This document shows, piece after piece, positions 17,338-26,144 of a stretch of DNA of 64,000 nucleotides. The stretch covers positions 1 to 64,000 of the forward strand of contig CAZMOE010000010.1 of NCBI GenBank assembly GCA_964567855.1, read 5' to 3'. The notes under the pieces were generated by a model that saw only the letters and a list, made by a program, of their open reading frames with translations, was not told where the DNA came from and made no database searches. Both the position numbers and the translations under genes were made by a program. Position 1 is the first letter of the stretch; each line of letters opens with the position of its first letter. The DNA comes from Liminaster sp964567855. GTDB taxonomy: Bacteria; Bacteroidota; Bacteroidia; Bacteroidales; UBA3663.

Positions 17338-18084
17338 ATGAAACTATTTGTAGTGCCGACACCGGTGGGAAATCTGGAAGATATGACATTCCGGGCCGTA
17401 CGGGTGCTGAAGGAGGCCGATCTGATACTGGCGGAAGACACCCGTACGAGCAGCGTCCTGCTGAATCATTACGATATCAGGGTGCCGATGCAGAGCCATC
17501 ATAAATTCAATGAGCATCGCACCTGCGAGGCTATGGCAGACCGTATTGCCGGAGGGCTTACCGTGGCATTGATATCGGATGCCGGGACACCGGGAATCTC
17601 GGATCCGGGCTTTATGCTGGTCCGGGAATGCGCGCAACGGGGCATCGAGGTCGAATGTCTGCCCGGCGCAACGGCTTTTGTGCCGGCATTGGTGCAGAGT
17701 GCACTTCCTTGCGACCGTTTTTGCTTTGAAGGTTTCCTGCCTCAGAAAAAAGGGCGGGAAAAACGGCTGAAAGCATTGTCGGCAGAGCCCCGTACGTTGA
17801 TTTTTTATGAATCGCCTTACCGCTTGGTGAAGGCTTTGCAGCTGATGGCGGATATTTTCGGCAAGGAACGGCCTGCCGCCGTCGTGCGAGAGATTTCCAA
17901 ACTGCATGCGCAGACTCACCGCGGCACATTGGAAGAATTGATTGACTATTTTACGGCTACCGAGCCGAAGGGGGAGATCGTCCTGCTTGTAGGGGGAGCT
18001 CCTGAACCCGAGAAGAAAGAAAAACGTAATAAATATAAAGATTTAAATGTCGAAGAAGATGAAAAAGATGAATTTGAAATGTAA
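17338..18084 (+). CDS. rsmI: 16S rRNA (cytidine-2'-O)-methyltransferase
   Basis: RsmI methylates C1402 of 16S rRNA using S-adenosylmethionine. The 248-residue protein carries the tetrapyrrole-methylase-like fold signatures: 'VPTPVGNLEDMTFRA' at the N-terminus, 'AEDTRTS', 'LISDAGTPGISDPG' and 'CLPGATAFVPAL'. The C-terminus is a charged Lys/Glu tail that is coded across the start of the next gene (38 bp overlap). It has its own upstream promoter. Confidence 0.95.
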   Translation: MKLFVVPTPVGNLEDMTFRAVRVLKEADLILAEDTRTSSVLLNHYDIRVPMQSHHKFNEHRTCEAMADRIAGGLTVALISDAGTPGISDPGFMLVRECAQRGIEVECLPGATAFVPALVQSALPCDRFCFEGFLPQKKGREKRLKALSAEPRTLIFYESPYRLVKALQLMADIFGKERPAAVVREISKLHAQTHRGTLEELIDYFTATEPKGEIVLLVGGAPEPEKKEKRNKYKDLNVEEDEKDEFEM

Positions 18085-18976
18085 CCCGCTGACAGCCGGA
18101 ATGCGTGTTGCGGGTAAGTTGTTGTCTGTTGTGTTGCTGGCATGCTTTGTGCTGACAGGGTGCGACACCCCGTCTACCAAGCAGAAGCTCGCAGAGACCC
18201 GGCAGCTGAATGATTCGCTGATGTTGATGACTTTGCAGCAGCAGAACGAAATCGCGGAACTGGTGGGCATGTTCGGAGAGGTTTCTTCCAAGCTCGACGA
18301 GATCAACGGGGCGATCAGTGTGCAGAATGCGGAAGACAATCATGATTTGCAGAGCCAGCGCGAGCGTCTGATGAATCGCCTGCAGAACATCCAGCAGCGG
18401 ATACAGGAAAAGCAGGCCGCTTTGGATAAATTGCAGAAGCAGTATTCGGCCGCTTTGGGCCAGAATGCGGAACTGAAGAAGACCATCGACCGCATGCAGC
18501 GCGAAATCAACGGTTATATCGCTCAGATCGGAGAGTATGAGAACCAGCTGCGGCAAAAGAACGAGCAAATCGCCCGGTTGAACATGGACCTTTCTTCTGC
18601 TCAGGATTCCATCGACGCTGTCAACAGTCAGAATCAGGATCATCGGACTGTTTTGGCTGCTCAGGACCGCATGCTCAACAGCGGTTTCTATATCATAGCC
18701 ACCAAAAAGGAGTTGAAAGATATGGGGCTGATCAAGAAAGGCGTTTTTACGGCCGCTAAGCTGAAACCATTGACGTTTGACACATCGGTTTTCCGCCAGA
18801 TCGATATCAGGGAGGTGACGGAAATTCCGTTGGGAAGCAAAGATGCGAAAATTCTTTCCGCTATGCCGGAGGGATCTTATGAATTGGTTAAGGATTATGA
18901 CCGTACACTGAAAATCGTGATTACCGACCCGGCTTCGTTCTGGAGTATTACACGCTATCTGGTCGTAATGATCTGA
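18047..18976 (+). CDS. Coiled-coil lipoprotein, unknown function
   Basis: The 309-residue frame begins inside rsmI, with alternative ATGs at 18059 and 18068 that leave a shorter N-terminus. All give a hydrophobic signal with lipobox VLTGC, so it should be a lipoprotein anchored in a membrane. Residues of roughly 45-200 form a long heptad-rich coiled coil full of Gln, Glu and Leu. The C-terminal 100 residues look globular ('FYIIATKKELKDMGLIKKG') and resemble Bacteroidota proteins annotated only as hypothetical. It overlaps rsmI by up to 38 bp and the next gene by one base, suggesting translational coupling. Confidence 0.85.
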   Translation: MSKKMKKMNLKCNPLTAGMRVAGKLLSVVLLACFVLTGCDTPSTKQKLAETRQLNDSLMLMTLQQQNEIAELVGMFGEVSSKLDEINGAISVQNAEDNHDLQSQRERLMNRLQNIQQRIQEKQAALDKLQKQYSAALGQNAELKKTIDRMQREINGYIAQIGEYENQLRQKNEQIARLNMDLSSAQDSIDAVNSQNQDHRTVLAAQDRMLNSGFYIIATKKELKDMGLIKKGVFTAAKLKPLTFDTSVFRQIDIREVTEIPLGSKDAKILSAMPEGSYELVKDYDRTLKIVITDPASFWSITRYLVVMI

Positions 18977-19773
18977 TGGCGACAGACATTCATGAACAAT
19001 CCAAAAGAGGCTGTATCTTGCTGACCGATATTTTTATTGATTTTGACGATACGATTTATGACACGCACGGCAATGCCGTTCTTGCGCTTCATGAATTGTA
19101 TGAGGAGTTCGGTTTAGCCCGTTATTTCGATACCTACGGGGTGTTTTCCGACCTTTACTGGGAGGCAAATCGTCGTTTGTGGGCGCAGTATGCCCGTGGA
19201 GAGATCGAACGGGATGATTTGATCGTCAGGCGTTTTATGGAACCGTTAAGTCAGGGTCGCAATTACCGCCCGTCGGTTGATGAAGTGTTGCGGATCAGCG
19301 ATTTCTTTTTAGATTCCTGCTCCGTGAAGCCTGGATTGGTAGAGGGTGCCCGCGAATTACTGGATACTTTGAGCGGGAGTTTCCGTCTCCACATGGCCAG
19401 CAATGGTTTTCATGAGGTGCAGTATCGCAAGATGAAGAGCGCGGGTGTTGATCATTATTTCGACACGGTGATCCTGTCGGAAGATGCCGGTGCCAACAAG
19501 CCGCACAGGCGTTTTTTCGATTATGCTTTTCGCAAGACGGGGCTGACACCGCAGTCGGTGATCATGATCGGAGATAACATCGAGACCGATATTGCCGGCG
19601 CCCGGGATGCGGGTATCCGTCAGATTTATTTTAACCGTCACCCGTCCGAGCGCCCCGCTTTCCGGCCTACTTATGAGGTTTTCTCTCTGTCGGAAATCCC
19701 GGCCATCGTGTTTGCGGAAAGAGAATGTGCGGCCGGATGCGGAAAGGAAGCCGGGAGAGAAACCTCCCGATGA
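18976..19773 (+). CDS. HAD-superfamily phosphatase, YjjG-like
   Basis: YjjG-type enzymes are noncanonical pyrimidine nucleotidases that clear nucleoside monophosphates. The 265-residue protein shows HAD motif I (FIDFDDTIYDT), motif II (MASNGF), the motif III lysine (GANKP) and motif IV (GDNIETDIAGARDAG). The helical cap lies between I and II. The annotated ATG overlaps the upstream stop by one base (TGATG) and leaves about 20 residues before motif I. A start closer to the motif is possible. The substrate is inferred from family resemblance only. Confidence 0.85.
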   Translation: MATDIHEQSKRGCILLTDIFIDFDDTIYDTHGNAVLALHELYEEFGLARYFDTYGVFSDLYWEANRRLWAQYARGEIERDDLIVRRFMEPLSQGRNYRPSVDEVLRISDFFLDSCSVKPGLVEGARELLDTLSGSFRLHMASNGFHEVQYRKMKSAGVDHYFDTVILSEDAGANKPHRRFFDYAFRKTGLTPQSVIMIGDNIETDIAGARDAGIRQIYFNRHPSERPAFRPTYEVFSLSEIPAIVFAERECAAGCGKEAGRETSR

Positions 19774-19810
19774 ATTTTTTATTATGCTTTGATTTATAAC
19801 GTCTATAACA

Positions 19811-20728
19811 ATGCCATTAAAGTTGCCTAAAAGGTTGCCGGCCATCGAAGCGCTGAAAGCGGAGAACATTTTCGTGATGGATTCGGAGCGGGCGTCGCAG
19901 CAGGATATCCGACCGCTGAAGATCGCTATCCTCAATTTGATGCCCATCAAGGAACAGACGGAGAATGACCTGATCCGTCTGCTGTCGAACACGCCATTGC
20001 AATTGGAAATAGAGTTCATGATGATACCGCAGCATGTATCAAAGAATACGTCTGCTCTGCACATGCAGGAATTTTATACTCCGTTCGATGAAATGTGCCA
20101 TCGGAAATATGACGGAATGATCATCACCGGCGCACCTTTGGAGCAAATGGATTTTGAGGAGGTCAGCTACTGGCGGATCCTGCAGCGGATTTTCAATTGG
20201 GCCGCCACTCATGTGACATCTACCATGTACATCTGCTGGGCGGCTCAGGCAGGCCTTTATCATTTCTACGGCGTGCCCAAATATCCGCTTGAAAAGAAGA
20301 TGTTCGGTATATTCAAACATCGCAGTTACGACCCTTCAAACCCTATTTTCCGGGGCTTTGATGACGAATTCTACGTGCCGCACAGCCGGCACAGCGAAAT
20401 CCGTAGCGAGGACATACAGAAACATCCGGAACTGACGATTCTGAGTGAAAGTCGCGAGAGTGGCGTGTATATGGTGGTGGCCCGGGGCGGACGGGAGCTG
20501 TTCGTTACCGGACATTCCGAATATTCTCCTCTCACGCTTGACTCCGAATATAAACGGGACCTCTCCAAGGGGCTGGCCATCGACATGCCGGTCAATTACT
20601 ATCGGAATAATGATCCGAACGAAAGTCCTTTGGTCCGTTGGCGTTCGACGGCTAATCTGCTCTTTTCCAATTGGCTGAATTATTATGTCTATCAGCAGAC
20701 GCCGTTCGACATAGAAGACATTCATTAG
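19811..20728 (+). CDS. metA: Homoserine O-acyltransferase (MetA family), predicted acetyl-CoA type
   Basis: MetA activates homoserine for methionine synthesis. The 305-residue protein has the catalytic residues at the standard numbers: Cys142 (MYICWAAQ), His235 and Glu237 (TGHSEYSP). Residue 111 is Glu (TGAPLEQM). In studied MetA proteins Glu111 goes with acetyl-CoA use and Gly111 with succinyl-CoA use. So, although commonly labelled succinyltransferase, this one is more likely an acetyltransferase. The gene follows the phosphatase gene by 37 bp. No SAM riboswitch is seen in that short gap. Confidence 0.93.
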   Translation: MPLKLPKRLPAIEALKAENIFVMDSERASQQDIRPLKIAILNLMPIKEQTENDLIRLLSNTPLQLEIEFMMIPQHVSKNTSALHMQEFYTPFDEMCHRKYDGMIITGAPLEQMDFEEVSYWRILQRIFNWAATHVTSTMYICWAAQAGLYHFYGVPKYPLEKKMFGIFKHRSYDPSNPIFRGFDDEFYVPHSRHSEIRSEDIQKHPELTILSESRESGVYMVVARGGRELFVTGHSEYSPLTLDSEYKRDLSKGLAIDMPVNYYRNNDPNESPLVRWRSTANLLFSNWLNYYVYQQTPFDIEDIH

Positions 20729-20798
20729 GCCTTCGAGGAAGAAAATAAATGGTTTAGCACTTTTTAAATCTTAATTTCGATTTTTTTTGTGTTAAACT

Positions 20799-20830
20799 AT
20801 TGTTGTATTTAACCGTTAAGTGTAATTTTG
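20799..20830 (+). promoter_or_regulatory. Promoter of the moxR-bat operon
   Basis: TAATTTTG (20823-20830) is a full -7 match, with ATTG (20799-20802) 20 bp upstream as an imperfect -33 box. Transcription would start near 20837, giving a leader of about 130 bases with no clear structure. Confidence 0.55.
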
Positions 20831-20968
20831 CCCTCGTTTTTAGATAAAAAAAGGCATCAGATTGTTATATGGAAAGAGTTTCTTTGCCGAACTCTCCGAC
20901 AGTCTTGCTTCCCGAGGTTGAAACATTAATATTATTAAAGCTAACATTAAGAATAAATCATTAATACT

Positions 20969-21964
20969 ATGGGTGAAAGAGTTGATATTCGTGAACTGAA
21001 TGAACTTATAGAAAGAAAGAGTTCGTTTGTGAATATGCTGACACAAGGCATGGACCAGGTTATTGTCGGACAGAAACACTTGATAGAATCTTTGCTTATC
21101 GGTTTGCTGGCTGACGGACATATTTTACTGGAAGGTGTTCCGGGTTTGGCCAAGACATTGGCCATTAAGACGCTGGCTTCTCTGATAGATGCGAAATACA
21201 GCCGGATTCAGTTTACTCCGGATCTGTTGCCGGCTGATGTGGTCGGAACGGTGGTCTTTTCTCAGAAACGGGAAGAGTTTTCCGTTAAGAAAGGTCCGGT
21301 TTTTGCGAACTTCGTGTTGGCGGATGAAATCAACCGGGCACCGGCCAAGGTGCAGTCGGCCCTTCTTGAGGCCATGCAGGAGCGCCAGGTGACCATCGGT
21401 TCCGAAACTTTCGATCTTGATAAACCTTTCCTTGTAATGGCAACTCAGAATCCTATCGAGCAGGAGGGTACCTACCCGTTGCCGGAGGCGCAGTGCGACC
21501 GTTTCATGCTGAAAGTAAAGATCGGCTATCCCAAAAAGGATGAGGAAATGAAGATCGTGGACGGACATCTGCATGGCCTCCGTCAGGATCTCAAACCGGT
21601 CATGACTGTCGATGAAATCCTGGAGGCCCGGCAGGTAGTCAGTCAGGTTTATATTGACGAAAAGATCGAAAAATATATCGTCGACATCGTGTTCGCCACC
21701 CGCTATCCTGAAACGTACGGCATGGAGAATATGAAGAACATGATCTCTTACGGTGCATCGCCCCGTGCCTCCATCAATCTTGCTTTGGCGGCCCGCGCTT
21801 ATGCTTTCCTGAAGCATCGCGGTTATGTGGTTCCGGAAGATGTCCGCGCCATCTGTCCTGATGTATTGCGCCATCGTATCGGATTGAGTTATGAGGCCGA
21901 GGCCAACAACATTTCGACCGAAGAAATCATCGCCGAGATATTGAACAAGGTAGAAGTGCCGTAA
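20969..21964 (+). CDS. MoxR-family AAA+ ATPase
   Basis: MoxR ATPases act as chaperones, typically for von Willebrand A proteins encoded beside them. The 331-residue protein has Walker A GVPGLAKT, Walker B 'FVLADEINRAPAKVQ', sensor 'MATQNPIEQEGTYPLPEAQ' and an arginine finger region (CDRFMLK). It is the first gene of an operon that includes a DUF58 protein and two VWA proteins, the standard Bacteroidota Bat arrangement. About 110 bp separate it from the next gene. Confidence 0.95.
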   Translation: MGERVDIRELNELIERKSSFVNMLTQGMDQVIVGQKHLIESLLIGLLADGHILLEGVPGLAKTLAIKTLASLIDAKYSRIQFTPDLLPADVVGTVVFSQKREEFSVKKGPVFANFVLADEINRAPAKVQSALLEAMQERQVTIGSETFDLDKPFLVMATQNPIEQEGTYPLPEAQCDRFMLKVKIGYPKKDEEMKIVDGHLHGLRQDLKPVMTVDEILEARQVVSQVYIDEKIEKYIVDIVFATRYPETYGMENMKNMISYGASPRASINLALAARAYAFLKHRGYVVPEDVRAICPDVLRHRIGLSYEAEANNISTEEIIAEILNKVEVP

Positions 21965-22070
21965 TGGTTATGGATGAAACGTATGGATGCCGGAACCCGT
22001 TTGCCGGTCAACATTCTGCGTTCATGTTTTTCTGATAAAAATAATCATACCACAACATTCGTAATCGATA

Positions 22071-22943
22071 ATGGATACAACAGAATTGCTGAAACAAGTA
22101 CGTCGGATAGAGATCAAGTCTCGCGGATTGAGTCAGAGTATCTTTGCCGGCAGGTATCATGCCGCTTTCAAAGGGCATGGCATGTCCTTTGCCGAGGTAC
22201 GTGAATATCAGTATGGCGACGATGTCCGTGACATAGATTGGAATGTGACGGCGCGACAGAATAAGCCTCATATCAAGATATTTGAGGAAGAGCGTGAGAT
22301 GACGGTTATGCTGATGATCGATGTGAGCGGCAGCCGGGAATTCGGAACCGTTTCCAAGACCAAACAGGAGGTGATTACGGAAATTGCAGCTACGATGGCT
22401 TTCTCGGCGATACAGAATAATGACAAGATCGGGGTGGTCTTCTTCTCAGACCGGATTGAAAAATATATTCCACCGCAGAAAGGCAGGAAGCATGTTCTTG
22501 CCATCATCAGCGAATTGATCAAATTCCAGCCGGTGCGGCGCGGAACGGACCTCGGACAGGCCATCCGCTACGTCAGCAATGCCCAGAAGAAGCGCTGTAC
22601 CGCGTTTTTGATTTCTGATTTTATCGACAGCAAAAATTTTGAGCAACCGCTGACCATTGCCGGCTCCAAACACGATATGGTAGCCGTTCAGGTCTATGAT
22701 CCTCGTGAGGTCGAGTTGCCGAATGTCGGTCTGATGAAAGTTTGTGATGCTGAAACCGGTCAGGAACGCTGGATCGATACCTCTTCCGCACGTACCCGTC
22801 GCGCGTATGCCGACTGGTGGCATAACAATCAGGCAAATATCCGGACGATTTTTAACAAAAGCCGGGTTGACTTTGTCAGCATTGCCACCGAACAGGATTA
22901 TGTTCCTGCATTGATGGGCCTATTTGAAAAGCGAGGCAGCTGA
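22071..22943 (+). CDS. DUF58-domain protein of the Bat operon
   Basis: The 290-residue soluble protein contains the DUF58 signature 'FAEVREYQYGDDVRDIDWNVTAR' around residues 45-67. A VWA-like fold follows, with 'MLMIDVSGSREFG' holding a DxSxS metal-site motif. DUF58 proteins almost always stand next to moxR. No membrane segment is seen, so it is probably cytoplasmic. An in-frame start at 22071 gives MDTTELLKQVRRIE, the usual N-terminus. Confidence 0.92.
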   Translation: MDTTELLKQVRRIEIKSRGLSQSIFAGRYHAAFKGHGMSFAEVREYQYGDDVRDIDWNVTARQNKPHIKIFEEEREMTVMLMIDVSGSREFGTVSKTKQEVITEIAATMAFSAIQNNDKIGVVFFSDRIEKYIPPQKGRKHVLAIISELIKFQPVRRGTDLGQAIRYVSNAQKKRCTAFLISDFIDSKNFEQPLTIAGSKHDMVAVQVYDPREVELPNVGLMKVCDAETGQERWIDTSSARTRRAYADWWHNNQANIRTIFNKSRVDFVSIATEQDYVPALMGLFEKRGS

Positions 22944-23004
22944 TGGCTTCCTGTTTCGGGGAAAATAGCTTGCCCTTTCGATATGTAATTTAGATTATGG
23001 AGAA

Positions 23005-24024
23005 ATGAGATTGATAAAAGTTCTTATTACTAGCATTGCGGTTGCCTTATTTTGTTTGCATGCCGCTTTTCTTCATGCGCAGTCTCCTGCGGTCAAGGCG
23101 TTTCTTGACTCCACATATGTCATCATCGGTTCTCCGACGACGATACATCTGGAAGCGACACTCCCGGCCGACCGCCATTTGAAGTTTCCTTCATATCAGC
23201 ATGGTGCGGCCATTCCTGTATCTGATGATGCGGAAAGTTTCTTTTTAGAGGTGTCCGGCCAGCCGGTGACGGATACACTGAGTGCCTCGAACGGAATGCT
23301 CACATTGCGTCAGGACATTCGCGTATTCGCTTTTGATTCTGCCAGCCTTTTCATCCCGCCGTTCCCTCTCCTGTTGGACGGCGATACCATTTATACCAAT
23401 GCTTTAGCATTGAAAGTGGTTGTCCCGTTTGACGTGGAAGTAGATCCGCAGCGCTATGCCGATATCAAAGCTCCTTTGACTCCGGCTTTTGTTCTGTGGG
23501 ACTATTCCGGATGGTTCTTTCTTGTTTTAGGTATTCTGTTGTGTGTGGCCATCGGGTATGGCGGATATCTCTACTATAAGAAGCGCAGTGTGAAAAAGGA
23601 AGGGGTTGCCGAACCGGCCGCCGTTGTTTTGTCTCCCTATGAGGAAGCGATGCAGGCTTTGACCCTTCTTGATGAGAAAAAACTCTGGCAGCAGGGGTTG
23701 AACAAGCAGTTCTATACCGAACTGGTCGACATTTTGCGTATCTACATTGAGCGGCGTTTTTACGTTTCAGCCATGGAAAAGACCTCTTATGAGATTCTTA
23801 CTGAAATGCGCCGGGTAGATGGAGTAACGCAATCGTCCATGCAAAACCTGAAGCAGGTGCTGACCCTTTCCGATCTCGTAAAGTTCGCCAAATATGTTCC
23901 GCTTGCCGATGATAACCATTTGAGTTTTATCAATGTCAAAATGTTTATTTCCCAGACGGTAGAAGAGAAGTGCATGGACACCTCGTCCGTAGTGGCTCCC
24001 GTAGACGAGCCGGCGGTGGAATAA
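23005..24024 (+). CDS. Bat-operon membrane protein with periplasmic domain
   Basis: The 339-residue protein has a signal peptide (cleavage near LHAQS) and a beta-rich periplasmic part to about residue 160. One membrane helix follows at about 167-191 (WFFLVLGILLCVAIGYGGYLYY), then a cytoplasmic helical domain ('LRIYIERRFYVSAMEKTSYEIL'). It lies between the DUF58 gene and batA in the position of the hypothetical protein regularly found in Bacteroidota Bat operons. The C-terminal helical domain resembles the one at the end of BatD here ('FYEAVHKAMLGYVSDKLSIPVSELSHE'). I know no proven function. Confidence 0.85.
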   Translation: MRLIKVLITSIAVALFCLHAAFLHAQSPAVKAFLDSTYVIIGSPTTIHLEATLPADRHLKFPSYQHGAAIPVSDDAESFFLEVSGQPVTDTLSASNGMLTLRQDIRVFAFDSASLFIPPFPLLLDGDTIYTNALALKVVVPFDVEVDPQRYADIKAPLTPAFVLWDYSGWFFLVLGILLCVAIGYGGYLYYKKRSVKKEGVAEPAAVVLSPYEEAMQALTLLDEKKLWQQGLNKQFYTELVDILRIYIERRFYVSAMEKTSYEILTEMRRVDGVTQSSMQNLKQVLTLSDLVKFAKYVPLADDNHLSFINVKMFISQTVEEKCMDTSSVVAPVDEPAVE

Positions 24025-24061
24025 GTAACACGATCATTCAATAAAAAAACAGGTTGAGAAA

Positions 24062-25054
24062 ATGATATTTGCACATCCTTATTCTTTGTTTCTTTTGATA
24101 TTGATTCCGCTTGCCGTGGCGTTTTACATATGGAGACACAAACGGGCGGAGGCATCTATGCAGATTCCATCGACGCGGCCATTTGCGAATCTTCCACGCT
24201 CTTATAAGGAATATCTGCGGCATGTGAATTTCGTGTTGTCGATGGGTGCGCTGGCATTGGTCGTCGTGGTTCTGGCCCGTCCGCAAAGTACGGACAGCTG
24301 GAGCCAAAGCAATACGGAGGGCATCGATATCGTATTGTCGCTGGACGTTTCCAATTCTATGCTGACGCCGGATTTCAAGCCGAACCGGGTAGAGGCGGCC
24401 AAGGACGTGGCCGGCCGTTTCGTCGCCGGTCGTCCGAACGACAACATCGGTATGGTTATCTTTGGAAAAGAGAGTTACACAATGTGCCCGATGACCTCTG
24501 ACCATGCGGTTCTTTCCAATATGTTGCAATCGGTTTCCACCGATCTGATCGATGGAACGGCAACGGCCATAGGCGATGGGCTTGTGACCGCTGTCAATCG
24601 TATTAAAGACGGAGTGGCCAAGTCGAAGACTATCATTCTGCTCACCGACGGAACCAACAATGCCGGTAACGTGGCTCCCCGCGATGCCGCAGAAGTGGCA
24701 AAGGCGTTGGGTATCCGGCTCTATACTATCGGTGTCGGCTCAAGAGGCGAAGTGGAGATGGTCGTAGGTACCGATCCTTTCGGACGGCCTGTCAGGCAAC
24801 GGGTAAAGGCCGACATCGATGAAGTGACGTTGAAAGATATGGCGCAGATCACCGGCGGCCGCTATTTCCGGGCTACCGACAAGAACTCTCTGATTTCCAT
24901 TTTTGAGGAAATCGATCAAATGGAAAAGACCAAGATGAGCGTTCGCGAATTTAGCCGTAAAGAGGAGGAATATCTTCCTTACGCTTTGGCCGCGCTCGGC
25001 CTTTTGTTACTATATGTATTGTTGCGCAATACGGTTTTGCGCTACATACCGTAA
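24062..25054 (+). CDS. batA: BatA, von Willebrand A membrane protein
   Basis: The 330-residue protein starts with the BatA N-terminal membrane domain ('YSLFLLILIPLAVAFYIWR'), has a second helix (about 57-75) and a VWA domain. The MIDAS motif is complete: DVSNS (DxSxS), a threonine and 'LTDGTNN'. A last helix closes the protein (about 302-322). Both termini are in the inner membrane and the VWA domain faces the periplasm. In Bacteroides fragilis the Bat operon supports oxygen tolerance, but the mechanism is not settled. Confidence 0.93.
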   Translation: MIFAHPYSLFLLILIPLAVAFYIWRHKRAEASMQIPSTRPFANLPRSYKEYLRHVNFVLSMGALALVVVVLARPQSTDSWSQSNTEGIDIVLSLDVSNSMLTPDFKPNRVEAAKDVAGRFVAGRPNDNIGMVIFGKESYTMCPMTSDHAVLSNMLQSVSTDLIDGTATAIGDGLVTAVNRIKDGVAKSKTIILLTDGTNNAGNVAPRDAAEVAKALGIRLYTIGVGSRGEVEMVVGTDPFGRPVRQRVKADIDEVTLKDMAQITGGRYFRATDKNSLISIFEEIDQMEKTKMSVREFSRKEEEYLPYALAALGLLLLYVLLRNTVLRYIP

Positions 25055-25110
25055 CCGGAGACCTTGAAATTTCAGGATAATTCTATAAAACACAATGCTA
25101 TCTTTATATA

Positions 25111-26142
25111 ATGGAAAATTTTAGGTTTGCTAATCCTCAAATGCTATGGCTTCTGCTGCTTGTGGCGGCATTCATAGTCCTATATGTGATGATGCGGTAT
25201 CTCGGACGGCGAGACTTGCAGCGTTTCGGCAACATCGCCTTGCTGCGACCGCTCGCACCTGCCGTTTCCGGGGCAAAACTCGGTCTGAAATTCATTTTGC
25301 AGATGATTGCATTGGTTTCGCTCATTGTGGCGGTTGCAAGACCTCAGTTCGGATCGAAACTGGAAACTGTGAAAAAGGAGGGTGTAGAGGTGATGGTATG
25401 TCTGGACATTTCCAATTCCATGCTGGCGGAAGATGTCGCCCCCAACCGACTTCAGAAAGCCAAGCGCATGTTGTCCAAACTCCTCGATCAGATGCAGAAT
25501 GACAAAGTCGGTCTGATTGTCTTCGCCGGAGATGCCTTTACGCAATTGCCCATCACGAGCGATTTCGTTTCGGCCAAAATGTTCCTGAGCAGTATAGACC
25601 CGAAGATGGTTTCCATTCAGGGTACGGCCATAGGTTCAGCCATCAACCTTGCCGTCCGTTCGTTTACACCCAATGAAACGTCCGATAAAACCATTATTAT
25701 CATTACCGATGGCGAGAATCATGAGGACGATGCCACCGGCGCCGCCCGGGCTGCAATGGAGAAAGGCATTAAGGTCAATGTCATCGGTATCGGTTCTCCT
25801 GCAGGTTCTCCGGTTCCCGACGGAAGCGGCAGGGCGGGAAGTTTCCGCAAAGATAAAGACGGCAATACCGTCACCACTCGTCTGAACGAGTCCATGATGC
25901 AGGATATCGCTGCAGCCGGACAGGGTATGTATGTACGTGCCGACAATACCAATTCAGCACTCAACGCCATGGTCGATGCACTCAAGGGTATGAAAAAGTC
26001 GGAACTGGAAAGCCGTATCTATGCTGACTACGACGATAAATTTGAATGGTTTATCTGGGTCGCTTTCGTCTGTCTGCTGATCAATGCGTTTCTTCTGGAT
26101 AGAGCGAATCCTTACCTCAGTAAATTTAAATTGTTTGATTGA
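25111..26142 (+). CDS. batB: BatB, von Willebrand A membrane protein
   Basis: This 343-residue paralogue of the preceding gene has two N-terminal membrane helices (about 10-28 and 60-78), a VWA domain with a complete MIDAS (DISNS, TDGEN) and a C-terminal helix (about 312-330). An insert rich in Gly, Ser and Arg (PVPDGSGRAGSFR) lies near residue 230. The stop overlaps the region just before batC, so the pair is coupled. BatA and BatB are thought to form a complex with MoxR. Confidence 0.93.
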   Translation: MENFRFANPQMLWLLLLVAAFIVLYVMMRYLGRRDLQRFGNIALLRPLAPAVSGAKLGLKFILQMIALVSLIVAVARPQFGSKLETVKKEGVEVMVCLDISNSMLAEDVAPNRLQKAKRMLSKLLDQMQNDKVGLIVFAGDAFTQLPITSDFVSAKMFLSSIDPKMVSIQGTAIGSAINLAVRSFTPNETSDKTIIIITDGENHEDDATGAARAAMEKGIKVNVIGIGSPAGSPVPDGSGRAGSFRKDKDGNTVTTRLNESMMQDIAAAGQGMYVRADNTNSALNAMVDALKGMKKSELESRIYADYDDKFEWFIWVAFVCLLINAFLLDRANPYLSKFKLFD

Positions 26143-26144
26143 TT

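Noticed and set aside
19774..19810. SAM riboswitch before metA
   Set aside because: The gap of 37 bases is far too short and shows no suitable structure.
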